From assembly GCF_001403735.1 (NCBI RefSeq), contig NZ_CXPG01000011.1, forward strand, positions 102,032 to 166,031: a DNA stretch of 64,000 nt. The letters are read 5' to 3'. Shown one piece after another: positions 25,533 to 36,700 of the stretch. Made by a program: the position numbers and the translations under genes. The notes under the pieces were generated by a model. The model did not search any database. It was not told where the DNA came from and was given only the letters and a program-made list of their open reading frames with translations. Numbering within the stretch: the first letter of the stretch is position 1; every line of letters begins with the position of its first letter. Source of the DNA: Jannaschia rubra. Lineage in GTDB: Bacteria; Pseudomonadota; Alphaproteobacteria; Rhodobacterales; Rhodobacteraceae.

Positions 25533-26864
25533 TCACAGGGACGGCTTGCGGCGCAGGAGCGGCATCAGGCCGCCCATCGCGGGCCCCGTCGTCCGGCCCG
25601 TCAAGGCAAGGCGCAGTGGCTTGAACAGCGCCGCGCCCTTGCGCCCCGATGCGGCCTTTGCAGCAGCGGTCCAGTCGTCCCAGCTCTGCGCGGTCCAGGG
25701 GGCGTCGGGCAGCAGCGACAGCGCCTCCGCGACGAAGGGGCGGTCGTCCTCGGGAATGTCGGGGCGGGCGCCTTCGGTCATCAAGGCCCACCAGTCCGCC
25801 ATCTCGGCACGGGTGGCGATGTTCTCGCGCACCACCGTCCAGAACCGCTCCCGCTCGTCCTCCGGCACGCCGAGCGCGGCGATGTCGTCCTCGACCGCCG
25901 GAAGGGGCAGAGATTGCAGGTGGTGCGCCGTCAGCGGCTTCAGGTCATTCTCGTCGAACTTGGTCGGCGCGGCGCCGAACTGCCCGATCTCGAACCCCTC
26001 CACGATCTCGTCGAGCGAGGTGCGAAGCTCCACCGGCTGCGACGACCCGAGGCGCGCCATCAGCGACAGCAGGGCCATCGGCTCCACCCCCGCCGCGCGC
26101 AGGTCGCGCAGGGACAGGGTGCCCAGACGCTTCGACAGCCCCTCGCCCTGCGGGCCGGTCAGGAGGGAGTGATGCGCGAACTGCGGCGCGGTGCCGCCCA
26201 GGGCTTCGATGATCTGGATCTGCGTGGCGGTATTGGTGACGTGGTCCGACCCGCGCACCACATGCGTCACCCCCATCTCGGTGTCGTCGATGACCGAGGC
26301 CAGCGTATAGAGGACCTGTCCGTCGCCCCGGATCAGCACCGGATCGCTGAGCGAGGCCGCGTCGATGGAGAGCGGCCCGAGGATGCCGTCGGTCCATTCG
26401 ATCCGCTCCCGGTCCAGCAGGAAGCGCCAGTGCCCGTCGCGCTCGGCGCGCAGGGCCGCCCGTTCCCCGTCCGACAGCGACAGGGCGGCGCGATCGTAGA
26501 CCGGCGGCTTGCCCATGTTAAGCTGCTTCTTGCGCTTCAGGTCCAGTTCCGTCGGCGTCTCGAAGGCTTCGTACAGGCGGCCGCTGTCGCGCATGGTGTC
26601 GGCGGCGGCGGCATAGCGGTCGAGGCGCTGCGACTGCCGCTCCTCCCGGTCCCAGGTGAGGCCAAGCCATTCCAGATCCTCGCGGATGGCGTCGGCATAT
26701 TCCTCGCGCGAGCGTTCGGGGTCGGTGTCGTCCAGCCGCAGGATGAAGGTGCCCCCCGCCTTGCGCGCGATCACCCAGTTCATCAGGGCGGCCCGCATGT
26801 TGCCCACATGCAGGAAGCCGGTGGGCGAAGGGGCGAAACGGGTGACGGTCTGCGTGTCGGGCAT
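25533..26864 (-). CDS. gltX: Glutamate--tRNA ligase
   Basis: This 443-residue class I synthetase charges tRNA-Glu. The HIGH-type motif is in FAPSPTGFLHVGNMRAALMN near residue 8-27 and the KMSKS-type loop is in EGLSKRLG near residue 236, where the first Lys is replaced. The start at 26864 has GAAGGAG upstream, and the longer frame only adds a 12-residue leader. Alphaproteobacteria often carry two gltX paralogues, one acting also on tRNA-Gln for the amidotransferase route. Which of the two this is cannot be decided from the window. Confidence 0.93.
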   Translation of the reverse strand: MPDTQTVTRFAPSPTGFLHVGNMRAALMNWVIARKAGGTFILRLDDTDPERSREEYADAIREDLEWLGLTWDREERQSQRLDRYAAAADTMRDSGRLYEAFETPTELDLKRKKQLNMGKPPVYDRAALSLSDGERAALRAERDGHWRFLLDRERIEWTDGILGPLSIDAASLSDPVLIRGDGQVLYTLASVIDDTEMGVTHVVRGSDHVTNTATQIQIIEALGGTAPQFAHHSLLTGPQGEGLSKRLGTLSLRDLRAAGVEPMALLSLMARLGSSQPVELRTSLDEIVEGFEIGQFGAAPTKFDENDLKPLTAHHLQSLPLPAVEDDIAALGVPEDERERFWTVVRENIATRAEMADWWALMTEGARPDIPEDDRPFVAEALSLLPDAPWTAQSWDDWTAAAKAASGRKGAALFKPLRLALTGRTTGPAMGGLMPLLRRKPSL

Positions 26865-26980
26865 CTGGAAAGCTCCTTCGGGGTTGGCGCGATGTGCCAC
26901 CTCGGGCGGGGGCGTGTCCAGTGGCGGGGCCGCGCGGATGCGCTACCTTCGCCGGATCGCAACCCCAAGGAGGACGCCCG

Positions 26981-27895
26981 ATGATCCGATTGACCCGCCG
27001 CGCCGCCCTCGGCTCCGCCGCCGCCCTGCCGTTCGCCGCCGCCCTGCCGGCGCGGGCGGAGGCCCCCCGCCTCGACCCCTCGCATCCGACCGTCCGGCGC
27101 TTCGACCTGGGCGACCTTCAGGTGACGGTCCTGCTGGCCAACACCCTGACCAACCCGACGCCCCCGCAGGAAATCTTCGGCATGGACGTCGATGCCGAGA
27201 CCTTCGCGCAGGTGTCCCGCGACGCCTTCATCCCCGACGACGTCAGCCAGTTCTTCTTCACGCCCACGCTGGTCAACACCGGCGACAGCCTGATCCTGTT
27301 CGACACCGGCCAGACCGGCGCCGACATCGCCCGTGTGATCGAACAGGCCGGCCATTCCACCGATCAGGTGGACACCGTCGTCCTCACCCACATGCACGGC
27401 GACCATATCGGCGGTCTGATGACCGACGGTACGCCCACCTTCGCCAATGCCTCCTATGTCACCGGGCAGACCGAATACGACGCCTGGGCCGCGATGGAGA
27501 GCGAGGGGTTCGAGACGAACGTGCGCCCCTTGGCCGACCGGATGACCTTTCTGTCCGACGGCGACGACGTGGTGTCAGGCGTGACGGCGCAGGCCGCCTT
27601 CGGGCACACGCCGGGGCACATGATGTACCGCCTGTCGTCGGGCGACCGGTCGCTGATGCTGACGGCGGACATGACGAACCACTACGTCTGGTCGCTGGCC
27701 CACCCGGACTGGGAGGTGAAGTTCGACATGGACAAGGCCGCCGCCGCCGAGACGCGCCGCCGCGTCCTGGGGATGCTGGCCGAGGAGCGGATGCCGATGA
27801 TCGGCTATCACATGCCGTTTCCGGCCATCGGCTATGTCGAGACGCGGGGCGACGGGTTCCACTGGGTTCCCGAAAGCTATCAGATGATGCTCTGA
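26981..27895 (+). CDS. Exported MBL-fold metallo-hydrolase
   Basis: The 304-residue product begins after AAGGAGG and carries a twin-arginine-like signal (LTRRAALGSAAAL, cleavage likely after ARA near residue 26), so it is probably exported folded to the periplasm. The metallo-beta-lactamase motif THMHGDHIGG is near residue 128, and later ligands appear in GHTPGHMMY and ADMTNHY. The family includes lactonases, arylsulfatase-like and N-acyl-homoserine lactone hydrolases. The exact substrate is unknown. It is upstream of the nucleoside operon but separated by 74 bp, so it may be independent. Confidence 0.87.
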   Translation: MIRLTRRAALGSAAALPFAAALPARAEAPRLDPSHPTVRRFDLGDLQVTVLLANTLTNPTPPQEIFGMDVDAETFAQVSRDAFIPDDVSQFFFTPTLVNTGDSLILFDTGQTGADIARVIEQAGHSTDQVDTVVLTHMHGDHIGGLMTDGTPTFANASYVTGQTEYDAWAAMESEGFETNVRPLADRMTFLSDGDDVVSGVTAQAAFGHTPGHMMYRLSSGDRSLMLTADMTNHYVWSLAHPDWEVKFDMDKAAAAETRRRVLGMLAEERMPMIGYHMPFPAIGYVETRGDGFHWVPESYQMML

Positions 27896-27969
27896 CGGCA
27901 GCGGGCTTGCATCGGGGCCATCGCGGGGCATAGCACGGGGGGAACGATTTCTGCCCGGAGAGCCCCGCG

Positions 27970-28359
27970 ATGACCGACCTGCGCCGAGCCGCGCTTTCCG
28001 TGCGCGAGAATGCCTACGCCCCCTATTCGGGGTTCAAGGTGGGCGCGGCCGTCCGGACGGCGTCGGGGGCGGTCTATCGCGGCTGCAACGTGGAAAACGT
28101 GGCCTATCCCGAAGGCACCTGCGCCGAGGCGGGGGCCATCGCCGCCATGGTCGCGGCGGGCGACACGACGCTGGCCGAGGTCTATGTCGTCGCCGGGTCG
28201 CCGGAGCCCGTGCCCTGCTGCGGCGGATGTCGCCAGAAGCTGGCCGAGTTCGGTGCGGGCGACGTTCCCGTGACGCTCGCCACCGTGGACGGGGCGGAAC
28301 GACGAACCACCATCGCGGCGATGCTGCCGGGTGCCTTCGACGCGGGGTTCATGGCTTGA
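27970..28359 (+). CDS. cdd: Cytidine deaminase
   Basis: The 129-residue enzyme deaminates cytidine and deoxycytidine. It has the small tetrameric form with zinc motif [11 protein letters not shown] (Cys ligand plus catalytic Glu) near residue 52 and the PCCGGCRQ pair near residue 87. It is the first gene of the salvage operon cdd-deoA-deoB-add-upp, and a CGGAG-type ribosome binding site precedes it. Its stop codon overlaps the TTG start of deoA. Confidence 0.95.
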   Translation: MTDLRRAALSVRENAYAPYSGFKVGAAVRTASGAVYRGCNVENVAYPEGTCAEAGAIAAMVAAGDTTLAEVYVVAGSPEPVPCCGGCRQKLAEFGAGDVPVTLATVDGAERRTTIAAMLPGAFDAGFMA

Positions 28360-29672
28360 CCGGCATCCGCGACATCCTGGCCGACCTGCGCCGCGGAAAC
28401 CGCCCGTCTTCCGGCGACCTCCTGGCCGTGGCCGAGGCGCTGGCAGACGGCTCCATGTCGGACGCGCAGGCGGGGGCCTTCGCCATGGGCGTCTGCCGCG
28501 TGCCCCTGGGCGCCCGGGGGCGGGCCGCGCTGACGCGGGCGATGCGCGACGGGGGCGAGGTGCTGGAATGGGACCTGCCCGGCCCGGTGATCGACAAGCA
28601 TTCCACCGGGGGCGTGGGCGATTGCGTGTCGCTTGTGCTGGCCCCGGCGCTGGCGGTCTGCGGGGCCTTCGTGCCGATGATCTCGGGGCGCGGGCTGGGG
28701 CACACCGGCGGAACGCTCGACAAGCTGTCGTCCATCCCCGGTTTCCGCACCGAGATGCAGACGGACGAATTGCAGGACCTCGTACGCCGCGTCGGCTGCG
28801 CCATCGTGGGGGCGACGGCCGACATCGCCCCGGCGGACCGGCGCCTGTACGCCGTGCGGGACGTGACGGGAACGGTCGAGAGCCTGGACCTGATCGTCGC
28901 CTCGATCCTGTCGAAGAAGCTGGCCGAGGGGTTGGAGGCGCTGGTCCTCGACGTCAAGACCGGGTCAGGCGCCTTTATGGCCGACCCAGACGCCGCCCGC
29001 GCCCTGGCGCGCGCGCTGGTCGAGACGGGGCAGGCGAACGGGGTGATGACCTCGGCCATCCTGACCGACATGTCGCAGCCCGCCGCCACCTCGGCCGGCA
29101 ACGCGCTCGAGGTCATTGCCGCGATGGAGGCGCTGACCGAACCCGGCACCCGCCGGTCCAGCCGCCTGATCGCCCTGACCCGCGCCCTGGGCGGAGAGGC
29201 GCTGGCCTTGGGAGGACTTGTCGCCGACGCACGCGAAGGTGCCGACAAGATCGGGGCAGCGCTGACCTCGGGTGCCGCGGCGGAGGTGTTCGGCCGCATG
29301 GTCGCCGCACAGGGCGGTCCGTCGGATTTTCCCGACCGTTGGCGCGACCGCCTGCCCGCGGCACCCGTGGTGGCCGAGCTGCGCGCCGACCATCCAGGCG
29401 TCGTCGGCCGCATCGACGCGCGCGCGCTGGGCGAGATCGTCGTCGATCTGGGCGGCGGCCGCCGGCGCGAGGACGACCGCATCGACGTGACCGTGGGCAT
29501 CAGTCACATCGCCCAGATCGGCGCCGTCGTGACCGAGGGGCAGGCGCTGGCCCGCGTCCATGCCGCCGACACCGACGCGGCCGAGGAGGCCGCCGCCCGC
29601 GTGGCCCGCGCCATCGTCATGGAAGGCGGCGCCGTGACCCCGCCCCCCCTTGTGCAGGAGACGATCCGATGA
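28356..29672 (+). CDS. deoA: Thymidine phosphorylase (TTG start)
   Basis: DeoA cleaves thymidine or deoxyuridine with phosphate to give deoxyribose-1-phosphate. The signature [14 protein letters not shown] near residue 110 is complete, and KHSTGGVGD near residue 80 binds phosphate. Homologous sequence begins at [14 protein letters not shown], for which the only start is a TTG at 28356 overlapping the cdd stop (TTGA). Upstream in-frame ATGs lie inside cdd and would add a foreign leader, and the next downstream ATG would delete a helix of the N-terminal domain. The product is 438 residues. Confidence 0.93.
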   Translation: MTGIRDILADLRRGNRPSSGDLLAVAEALADGSMSDAQAGAFAMGVCRVPLGARGRAALTRAMRDGGEVLEWDLPGPVIDKHSTGGVGDCVSLVLAPALAVCGAFVPMISGRGLGHTGGTLDKLSSIPGFRTEMQTDELQDLVRRVGCAIVGATADIAPADRRLYAVRDVTGTVESLDLIVASILSKKLAEGLEALVLDVKTGSGAFMADPDAARALARALVETGQANGVMTSAILTDMSQPAATSAGNALEVIAAMEALTEPGTRRSSRLIALTRALGGEALALGGLVADAREGADKIGAALTSGAAAEVFGRMVAAQGGPSDFPDRWRDRLPAAPVVAELRADHPGVVGRIDARALGEIVVDLGGGRRREDDRIDVTVGISHIAQIGAVVTEGQALARVHAADTDAAEEAAARVARAIVMEGGAVTPPPLVQETIR

Positions 29673-30844
29673 CCCGTGCCTTCCTTGTCGTCCTCGATTC
29701 CGTGGGCTGCGGCGGTGCCCCCGATGCCGCCGAGTTCGGAGACGAGGGCGCGAACACGCTGGCCCATATCGCCGCCCATTGCGCCGCGCACCGGGCGGAG
29801 GGGCCGCTGCGCCTGTCCAACCTCGACGGGCTGGGGCTTGGCGCGGCGATACGGCTGGCCTCGGGCGATGACGCTCCGGGCCTTGATGCCGTGCCCACTG
29901 GCCTCTGGGGGGCCGCGACCGAGGTGAGCCGGGGCAAGGACACGCCTTCGGGCCACTGGGAACTGGCGGGCCTGCCGGTGCCGTTCGAATGGACCTATTT
30001 TCCCGACACCGATCCCTGCTTCCCCCCCGAACTCGTCGCCCTGATCCGCGAGACGGCGGGGACGGCGGGCATCCTGGGCAATCGCCATGCCTCCGGCACC
30101 CTCATCATCGAGGAGGAAGCGGAGGCGCATATCCGCACCGGCTGGCCCATCTGCTACACTTCGGTGGACAGCGTGTTGCAGATCGCTGCGCATGAGGAAC
30201 ACTTCGGTCTTCAGCGCCTGCTCGACCTCTGCGAGGCGCTGGCCCCCACGCTGCACGAGATGCGCGTCGGCCGCGTGATCGCGCGCCCCTTCATCGGCGA
30301 AGGCCCGTGGGAGCGGACGCCGAACCGTCGCGACTTCGCCATGGTCCCGCCCGCGCCCACGCTCTGCGACGCGGTGCAGGGGGCCGGGCGGCAGGTCCAT
30401 GCGATCGGCAAGATCGGCGACATCTTCTCGATGCGCGGCATCGACACCGTGGCCAAGGGCCCCGACGCCGCGCTGATGCGCCATCTGGAACAGGCCGTCC
30501 GCGACATGCCCGACGGCAGCCTGACCTTCGCCAACTTCGTCGAGTTCGACAGCCTCTACGGCCATCGCCGCGACCCCGAAGGCTATGCCGCGCATCTGGA
30601 ATGGTTCGACGGCTGCCTTTCGCCGATCCTGGAGGCGACGCGCGACGGCGACATCGTCATCTTTACCGCCGACCATGGAAACGATCCGACCTGGCGCGGC
30701 AGCGACCACACCCGCGAACGGGTGCCCGTGCTGGTGGCAGGTGCGAGCGGCGAGGCGGGGCAGGTCGCCTTCGCGGACGTAGCGGCCAGCGTTTGCGCCC
30801 ATCTGGGCGTGCCCACCGTCGGCCCGGGAAGGAGCTTTCTGTGA
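29669..30844 (+). CDS. deoB: Phosphopentomutase
   Basis: The 391-residue metalloenzyme of the alkaline phosphatase superfamily interconverts ribose- or deoxyribose-1-phosphate and the 5-phosphates, moving the sugar from DeoA into central metabolism. Metal-site motifs are [12 protein letters not shown] at the N-terminus and [18 protein letters not shown] near residue 332. The GHWE motif (PSGHWELAG) near residue 93 holds the catalytic region. The start overlaps the deoA stop (ATGA) and its own stop overlaps the GTG start of add. Confidence 0.96.
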   Translation: MTRAFLVVLDSVGCGGAPDAAEFGDEGANTLAHIAAHCAAHRAEGPLRLSNLDGLGLGAAIRLASGDDAPGLDAVPTGLWGAATEVSRGKDTPSGHWELAGLPVPFEWTYFPDTDPCFPPELVALIRETAGTAGILGNRHASGTLIIEEEAEAHIRTGWPICYTSVDSVLQIAAHEEHFGLQRLLDLCEALAPTLHEMRVGRVIARPFIGEGPWERTPNRRDFAMVPPAPTLCDAVQGAGRQVHAIGKIGDIFSMRGIDTVAKGPDAALMRHLEQAVRDMPDGSLTFANFVEFDSLYGHRRDPEGYAAHLEWFDGCLSPILEATRDGDIVIFTADHGNDPTWRGSDHTRERVPVLVAGASGEAGQVAFADVAASVCAHLGVPTVGPGRSFL

Positions 30845-31809
30845 CATTCGACCCCAAGATCGAACTGCACCTGCACCTGGAAGGCGCCGCCCCGCCCGAA
30901 TTCGTCGGTCGTCTGGCCGACGAGAAGAAGATGCGTCTGGATGGTGTCTTCAACGAGGCCGGATCATATGATTACAAGGACTTCGAAGGCTTCCTTCAAG
31001 TCTACGAGCGCGCGACCGAAGTCCTGAAAACACCCGAAGACTACGCGCGCCTGACCCGCGCCGTGCTGGAACATTCGGTCGAACAGGGCGTGATCTATAC
31101 CGAGGCGTTCCTGAGCCCCGACTTCTGCGGCGGCCGCGACCTGACGGCCTGGCGCGAATACATGCACGCGATGCAGGAAGCGGCCGGGGCCGTGCCGGGT
31201 ATCGAGATGCGCGGCATCGTCACCTGCATCCGCCACTTCGGCCCCGACAAGGCACGGGAAACGGCGCGCTGCGCTGCCGAGACCGCCGGCGATTTCATCA
31301 CGGGCTTCGGCATCGGCGGCAACGAGGGGCTGTTCGCGCCCGGCGATTTCGTCTGGGCCTACGACTGCGCACGCGAGGCTGGGCTGGGCCTGACGGCGCA
31401 CGCGGGTGAGTTCGGAGGGCCGGAGTCGGTGCGCTCCGCGCTCGACGACCTGGGCGTCAGCCGCATCGGCCACGGCGTCCGCGCGGTGGAGGACGAGGCC
31501 CTGATCGACCGGCTGGCGGAGGACGGCATTGTGCTGGAGGTCTGTCCGGGGTCGAACGTGGCGCTCGGCGTCTACGCGAACATCGCCGCGCATCCCATTG
31601 AAAAGCTAAGAGAGAGGGGCGTCAAGGTCACCGTCTCGACCGACGATCCGCCGTTCTTCCACACCACCATGCGCGAGGAATACGAAGCGCTGGAGCGGAC
31701 CTTCGGCTGGGACGGGGAAGCGTTCCGCCAGATCAACCGCACCGCCGCCGAGGCCGCCTTCTGCGACGATGCCACCCGCGCCGATCTGCTTGCCCGACTG
31801 GAGGCCTGA
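30841..31809 (+). CDS. add: Adenosine deaminase (GTG start)
   Basis: The 322-residue TIM-barrel zinc enzyme deaminates adenosine to inosine. Zinc and catalytic motifs are [10 protein letters not shown] near residue 7, [13 protein letters not shown] near residue 185, RIGHGVRA near residue 210 and STDDPPFF near residue 267. The GTG at 30841 overlaps the deoB stop (GTGA) and has AAGGAG 7 nt upstream. ATGs further upstream in the frame lie within deoB. Adenine deaminases of the same superfamily are an alternative, but the operon of nucleoside enzymes supports adenosine. Confidence 0.9.
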   Translation: MTFDPKIELHLHLEGAAPPEFVGRLADEKKMRLDGVFNEAGSYDYKDFEGFLQVYERATEVLKTPEDYARLTRAVLEHSVEQGVIYTEAFLSPDFCGGRDLTAWREYMHAMQEAAGAVPGIEMRGIVTCIRHFGPDKARETARCAAETAGDFITGFGIGGNEGLFAPGDFVWAYDCAREAGLGLTAHAGEFGGPESVRSALDDLGVSRIGHGVRAVEDEALIDRLAEDGIVLEVCPGSNVALGVYANIAAHPIEKLRERGVKVTVSTDDPPFFHTTMREEYEALERTFGWDGEAFRQINRTAAEAAFCDDATRADLLARLEA

Positions 31810-32439
31810 ATGGACCATCTGACCGTCGTCACGCACCCTCTGGTGCAGCACAAGCTGACGCTGATGCGCGAGAAGGAGACCTCGACTGCCGTCTTCCGGC
31901 AGCTTCTGCGGGAAATCAGCCAGCTTCTTGCCTATGAGGTCACGCGGAACCTGCCGATGACGACGCGCAGGATCGAGACGCCGGTGGAGGCGATGGACGC
32001 GCCGGTGCTCGACGGGCGCAAGCTGGCGCTCGTCTCGATCCTGCGGGCGGGGAACGGGCTGCTCGACGGTATCCTGGAACTGGTTCCCTCGGCCCGCGTG
32101 GGGTTTATCGGCCTCTACCGCGACGAGGCGACGCTGAAGCCGGTGCAATATTACTACAAGGTGCCCGACTGTTTGGACCAGCGGCTGGTGATCGCGGTCG
32201 ACCCGATGCTGGCCACGGGCAATTCATCCGCCGCGGCCATCGACCTGCTCAAGGGGAGCGGGGCGACCGACGTGATTTTCCTGTGCCTGCTTGCCGCGCC
32301 CGAAGGCGTCGCGCGCATGAAGGAGGCGCATCCCGACGTCCGCATCGTCACCGCGGCCCTGGACGACCGATTGGACGACAAGGGATACATCGTGCCGGGC
32401 TTGGGCGACGCAGGGGATCGGATGTTCGGGACCAAATAG
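31810..32439 (+). CDS. upp: Uracil phosphoribosyltransferase
   Basis: Upp converts uracil and PRPP to UMP, completing pyrimidine salvage after Cdd and DeoA. The 209-residue length is standard. The PRPP-binding loop [14 protein letters not shown] is near residue 128, and the uracil-binding C-terminal region with [16 protein letters not shown] is intact. The ATG follows the add stop directly. No hairpin terminator is obvious after the gene. Confidence 0.96.
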   Translation: MDHLTVVTHPLVQHKLTLMREKETSTAVFRQLLREISQLLAYEVTRNLPMTTRRIETPVEAMDAPVLDGRKLALVSILRAGNGLLDGILELVPSARVGFIGLYRDEATLKPVQYYYKVPDCLDQRLVIAVDPMLATGNSSAAAIDLLKGSGATDVIFLCLLAAPEGVARMKEAHPDVRIVTAALDDRLDDKGYIVPGLGDAGDRMFGTK

Positions 32440-32521
32440 GCTGGTCCGCAGGGTCGCGCGCTTTACTTGAGGGGAAGGCGCGGGCAGGGTGTCCGCGGGG
32501 GCGAAGGTTCTGGAGGATGTC

Positions 32522-32917
32522 ATGGCGATATGGCAACAACTGAAATTCGGCCTGACGATCGGGGCGATGCTCGTGACGGCGGGGGCAGCCCAGGCGGATA
32601 CGCGGAAGCCCGCGCGCATCGTGATCGTGCCGTTGCCGGTCGAGACGATCCATGTCGATCCGTCGACACCAAGCCCCAACCGGAGGGATGCGCGGATCAT
32701 CGCGGGTGATGCGCTCCGGCGCGGGGTGGTCGTGCCGGCCATAGGGACGACGCTGTCTCGCTCCACACCGCCGCCGGGGTTTCGTGAGGCCTGGAACGAC
32801 GATCGCATGAATCCGTACCGCGGACCGCGGACGCTGAAAGGCGACTTTCAGACCCAAGGCATCTGGACGACGACGGTGCCCCGACGGTTGCGTCCCGTCA
32901 TTTACGTCGCGCGCTGA
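32522..32917 (+). CDS. Small secreted protein, function unknown
   Basis: The 131-residue product starts at 32522 with GGAGG five bases upstream and has a Sec signal (residues 1-25, cleavage likely after AQA). The mature part of about 105 residues is basic and Pro/Arg-rich, ending in TTTVPRRLRPVIYVAR. No domain is recognised. Similar short periplasmic proteins occur in other Rhodobacterales. Its 3' end overlaps that of the convergent next gene by 20 bp. Confidence 0.65.
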   Translation: MAIWQQLKFGLTIGAMLVTAGAAQADTRKPARIVIVPLPVETIHVDPSTPSPNRRDARIIAGDALRRGVVVPAIGTTLSRSTPPPGFREAWNDDRMNPYRGPRTLKGDFQTQGIWTTTVPRRLRPVIYVAR

Positions 32918-33284
32918 TCGCGCATGAGGCGTGGCGGGGCAGCCAGTTGCCATGTCCGGACGCGATCACCCCGATCGCGTCCATCATCGCCTCGAAGTCA
33001 TCGCGATCAGGATCGGTCGCGCGCGACTTGAGGGCGTCGAAGCGTCGGCGGAGGTCGGCCTTTTCATCGCCCTTGCAGTCGTTCCACGGGCGGCCCTGCA
33101 ACGCCATCTCGATGACGTAGAATGCGATGAAATGCGGCCGGACGCCCGATCGCGATAGACGGTCATAGGCCTCAACCGTTCCCAGATCGCGCAGGTCCGC
33201 GACCGTGTCGATACCGACGCGGGCAAAGGCCGCCTCCATCGCGGGGCCGAGGTTGCGAAGGCTAGATATCGGGCCGTGATCCAT
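32898..33284 (-). CDS. TfoX C-terminal domain-like helix-hairpin-helix protein
   Basis: The 128-residue protein begins with ISSLRNLGPAMEAAFARVGI, the start of the TfoX_C family, a helix-hairpin-helix-like fold found alone or after TfoX_N. The motif VADLRDLGTVEAYDRL follows. The second half is less conserved and acidic. Function of the stand-alone domain is unknown, and no competence genes are nearby. Confidence 0.8.
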   Translation of the reverse strand: MDHGPISSLRNLGPAMEAAFARVGIDTVADLRDLGTVEAYDRLSRSGVRPHFIAFYVIEMALQGRPWNDCKGDEKADLRRRFDALKSRATDPDRDDFEAMMDAIGVIASGHGNWLPRHASCAISARRK

Positions 33285-33730
33285 CCCGACATCAAGGTCG
33301 CGGAATGGCCTGACCGTCCAGCCTCAGATCGACGCCCAATCCGTGAACCGGACCGGGAAGGGTCGAGGCACATGCTGATCGGCGATCGGAGCGGGACGGG
33401 GCGATTGCGTGGGAGTCTGGCGAATCATCGGGCGAATCCGGCGAAGGGGAGAGATACTGTAAATGATCCCGAAACAATGAAGCTGGTGAGGCGGAAGTGT
33501 GGCGAAAGTGCGACCTCGCCCTAGGGAGGAGGAGAGAGCGAGGCCGCGGTAGTTGACCGGCCGGCAGGACCAGGGAAGGGGGGCCCTGCCGTCCGATACG
33601 TCAAACTTAAGCTGCGCCGCAGCATGGTCAATCGTGCAGCTGCAGAAACGGTGTCGGAGCGGATTTCAGCCGCGCGCCCGTCAGGCCGTCCGGCGGAAAA
33701 CGGCACGACCGCTGTTGCCGGCGCGCCGGT
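33285..33730. other. 446-bp intergenic region between the TfoX_C-like gene and the RND pump
   Basis: No convincing gene is seen on either strand, and short frames here have no ribosome binding site or family resemblance. It must hold the promoter of the TfoX_C-like gene and the end of the efflux operon. A modest hairpin (CGGCAGG at 33562 with CCTGCCG at 33585) is present without a U-tract. Base composition is slightly less GC-rich around 33440-33480. Confidence 0.6.
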
Positions 33731-36700
33731 TCACTCCGCAGCGCGCATCGGCGGTCGGGGCGGCCCGAAAGACAGGGGGCTCGGCTCAGCGTCGTAGGCT
33801 TGCGGGTGAGCGGTCTCATCTTCCCACAAAAGAACGGGCAGGCGGATCTGTGCCGCCTCGTGGCGCACCGCCCAATCCGCCGCCGCACGGCTGCCGTGCC
33901 CCATGCCGACCCGTTCCAGAAGTCGCGCGAGGGCCTTTGCGTAAACCGCGAGCCAGACGCGACCAGCAAGCATCGCCGGCGTGAACACCAGCGTCAGGAC
34001 GGTCGCCACCCCCAGGCCCCAGACGACGGCGGTGGCGAGCTGAATCCACCAGAGCGCGGTGGGCGAACCAATGGAATAGCCGCCCCCGATGAAGTCGAGG
34101 GACAGCCCGAACATCATCGGTGCCAGCCCCGCCATCGTCGTCAGCGTCGTCAGCAGGACGGGACGGATGCGGTCCTCGGCGGTGCGGGTGATCGCTTCCA
34201 GCCGGGGCATGTACTGCGCGTACTCCTGATAGGTGTCGATCAGCACGATGTTGTTGTTCACCACGATGCCGGCCAGCGCCACGATCCCCGTGCCGGTCAT
34301 GATGATCGAGAAGGGCTGACCCATCACGATCATCCCGATCAGGACCCCCGTGGTCGAGAGGACGACCGCGAGCAGGACCAGCACGGAATTGTAGACCGAA
34401 TTGAACTGCGCCAGCAGGATCACGAACATCAGGCCGAGCGCGCCGACGAAGGCCTGGCCAAGGAACGCCTGACTCTCGGCCTGTTCCTCCTGATCACCGG
34501 TCCATTCCCAGGTCACACTGTCGGGCAGGATGTCGCCCTCCGCCAGCGCGGCCGTCAGCGTCTCGATGCGTTCGTTGGCGGTCACGGGCACTGCGGTCAA
34601 TCCGCGTCCCTCGGCTTCCGCCGCGGACACTATGTCGACCGTTCGACCTTCCGTATCGACCAGCTTGACAAGGCCCGATGCGACATCGGCCTTCACGTCG
34701 AAGAACCGCTTGCCGTCGACGCGGTCGATCTGCGCCAGTTGCGGTACGGGCCGACGGGTGATGAAATTGGCCAGCGGGACGAGCCCGTCGGTGGTGCGGA
34801 CCTTGAGGCTGTCGAGGGTGGAGAGAACACGGTCGTTCTCGGGCAGGCGAATGCGGATCTCGATCTCGTCGTCGGAAGTCTCGACGCGCATCGTGTCGAG
34901 CAGGATGCCCCGCGTGACCATCTGGACCATGCCGCCCACGGTTGCCACGTCGGCACCGAACCGGCCCGCCTTTTCGACGTCGACGTCGATCTCCCAGTCG
35001 ATGCCGGGCAAGGGCAGCGTCTCCTCCACGTCGATGAGGCCGGGCGTCGCGGCGAAGCGGTCGGCCATGGCGGCCGTAGCCTGGCGCAGCTCTTCCCAAT
35101 CGTCGCCCTTGAGGCGCAGTTGCACCGGCTTGCCCTGCGAGGGACCGCGATCCTGCGCCGAGAGGTCGACCTTGATTCCCGGTATCTGCCGCAGCCGCGC
35201 CAAAACGTCTGCTGCGATGACGTCGCCGTCGAAGGCCGGATCGACCACCGACTTGTCCACTGTCAGTCCGAACAGGCTGAACAGCGGCGCCGACACCGTG
35301 GGACGATCTTCCCAAGGCACCATCTCGATCTGGATCTGGCCGATGGTGTCGCCGGGAGCGCCGGCGGCACCGGGCCCTGCCGACGACAACCCGCCTTCGC
35401 CCGCGAAGGCGAAGGCAGACTGAATGCCGGGCGTCTCGAGCACGATGCGTTCGGCTTGCGCCAGCAGGGCGTCCTTCTCGGGAAGGGACAGGTTGCCGCG
35501 GGCGCGGACGAAGATGTTGGCCTGCTCCAGCTCGGATTCGACGAAGAACTCGACACCCCTGTTGTGCGTCTGGAAGTAGGTGAAGACCGAAACCACGGTG
35601 AACCCCACCACCAACACCGCGACGACCGGGCCGATCGGGTTGCCCACGATCAGGTGGATTGCCCGGCCGAACAAGGTGCGACGATAGCCGGACCGCACCT
35701 TTTTCGGCTGGCGCAACCGCGTGATCGAGCCAAGCGTGGCCGACAGAAGCCCCGCCGACAGCACGAACAGCACCGCACCGAGCCCGGATGCGAAGCGCAC
35801 GTCGGGCGGCAGAAGGAACGCGGGGTTCAGCACCTGCAGGATCGACAGGACCATCAGCGCCGCCGCCCCGAGCGCCAGCGCCGAGCGGACGCCCCAGGGT
35901 AGCGTGCCGCGAAGCCAGCCCGCCGTCCGGTCGAGCATCCGCGAGATCCGCCCCGCCACGCCGCCCAGCACCGGCAGATAGATCAACGCGACGACCAGGG
36001 AGGCCGAGAGCACGAAGATCAGCGTCACGGGCAGGTTGCCCATGAATTCGCCCGGGATGCCCGGCCAGAACAGCATGGGCAGGAAGGCGCAGAGCGTCGT
36101 GGCCGTGGAGGAGACCACGGGCCAGAACATGCGTTTCGCGGCCTCCGTATAGGCGGCCATGGGGCCGGAGCCTTCGCGGATGCGCTTGTCGGCGTATTCG
36201 ACCACGACGATGGCCCCGTCGACCAGCATGCCGACCGCGAGGATGAGACCGAACATCACGATGTTCGAGATGGTGATGCCCGCGACCGCCATGATCGCGA
36301 AGGACAGAAGGAACGAAGTAGGGATCGAGAACCCCACGAGCAGCGCCGACCGCGTGCCCAGCGTGGCCAGAACGACGACCATCACCAACGCGATGGCCGT
36401 CAGCACCGATCCTTCGAGTTGCGACACCATCGACTGCACCGTGCGCGACTGGTCCAGCGCGACGGTCACGTCCACCGCTTGCCGCAACTCCTCCGGCCAG
36501 GTGGCGGTCTCGGCTTCGATCTCGTCGCGGACCTGCTCTGCGGTTTCGATGATGTTGAAACCCTTGCGCTTGACCACCTGCAGCGCGACCGTGGTGTCGC
36601 CGTTGTATCGGGCCGTGCCGGTGCGATCCTCGAACGTCAGGTTGATGCGGGCAAGGTCGCCCAGCGTCACGACGCGGTCGCCGTCTGTCTTGACGGGCAG

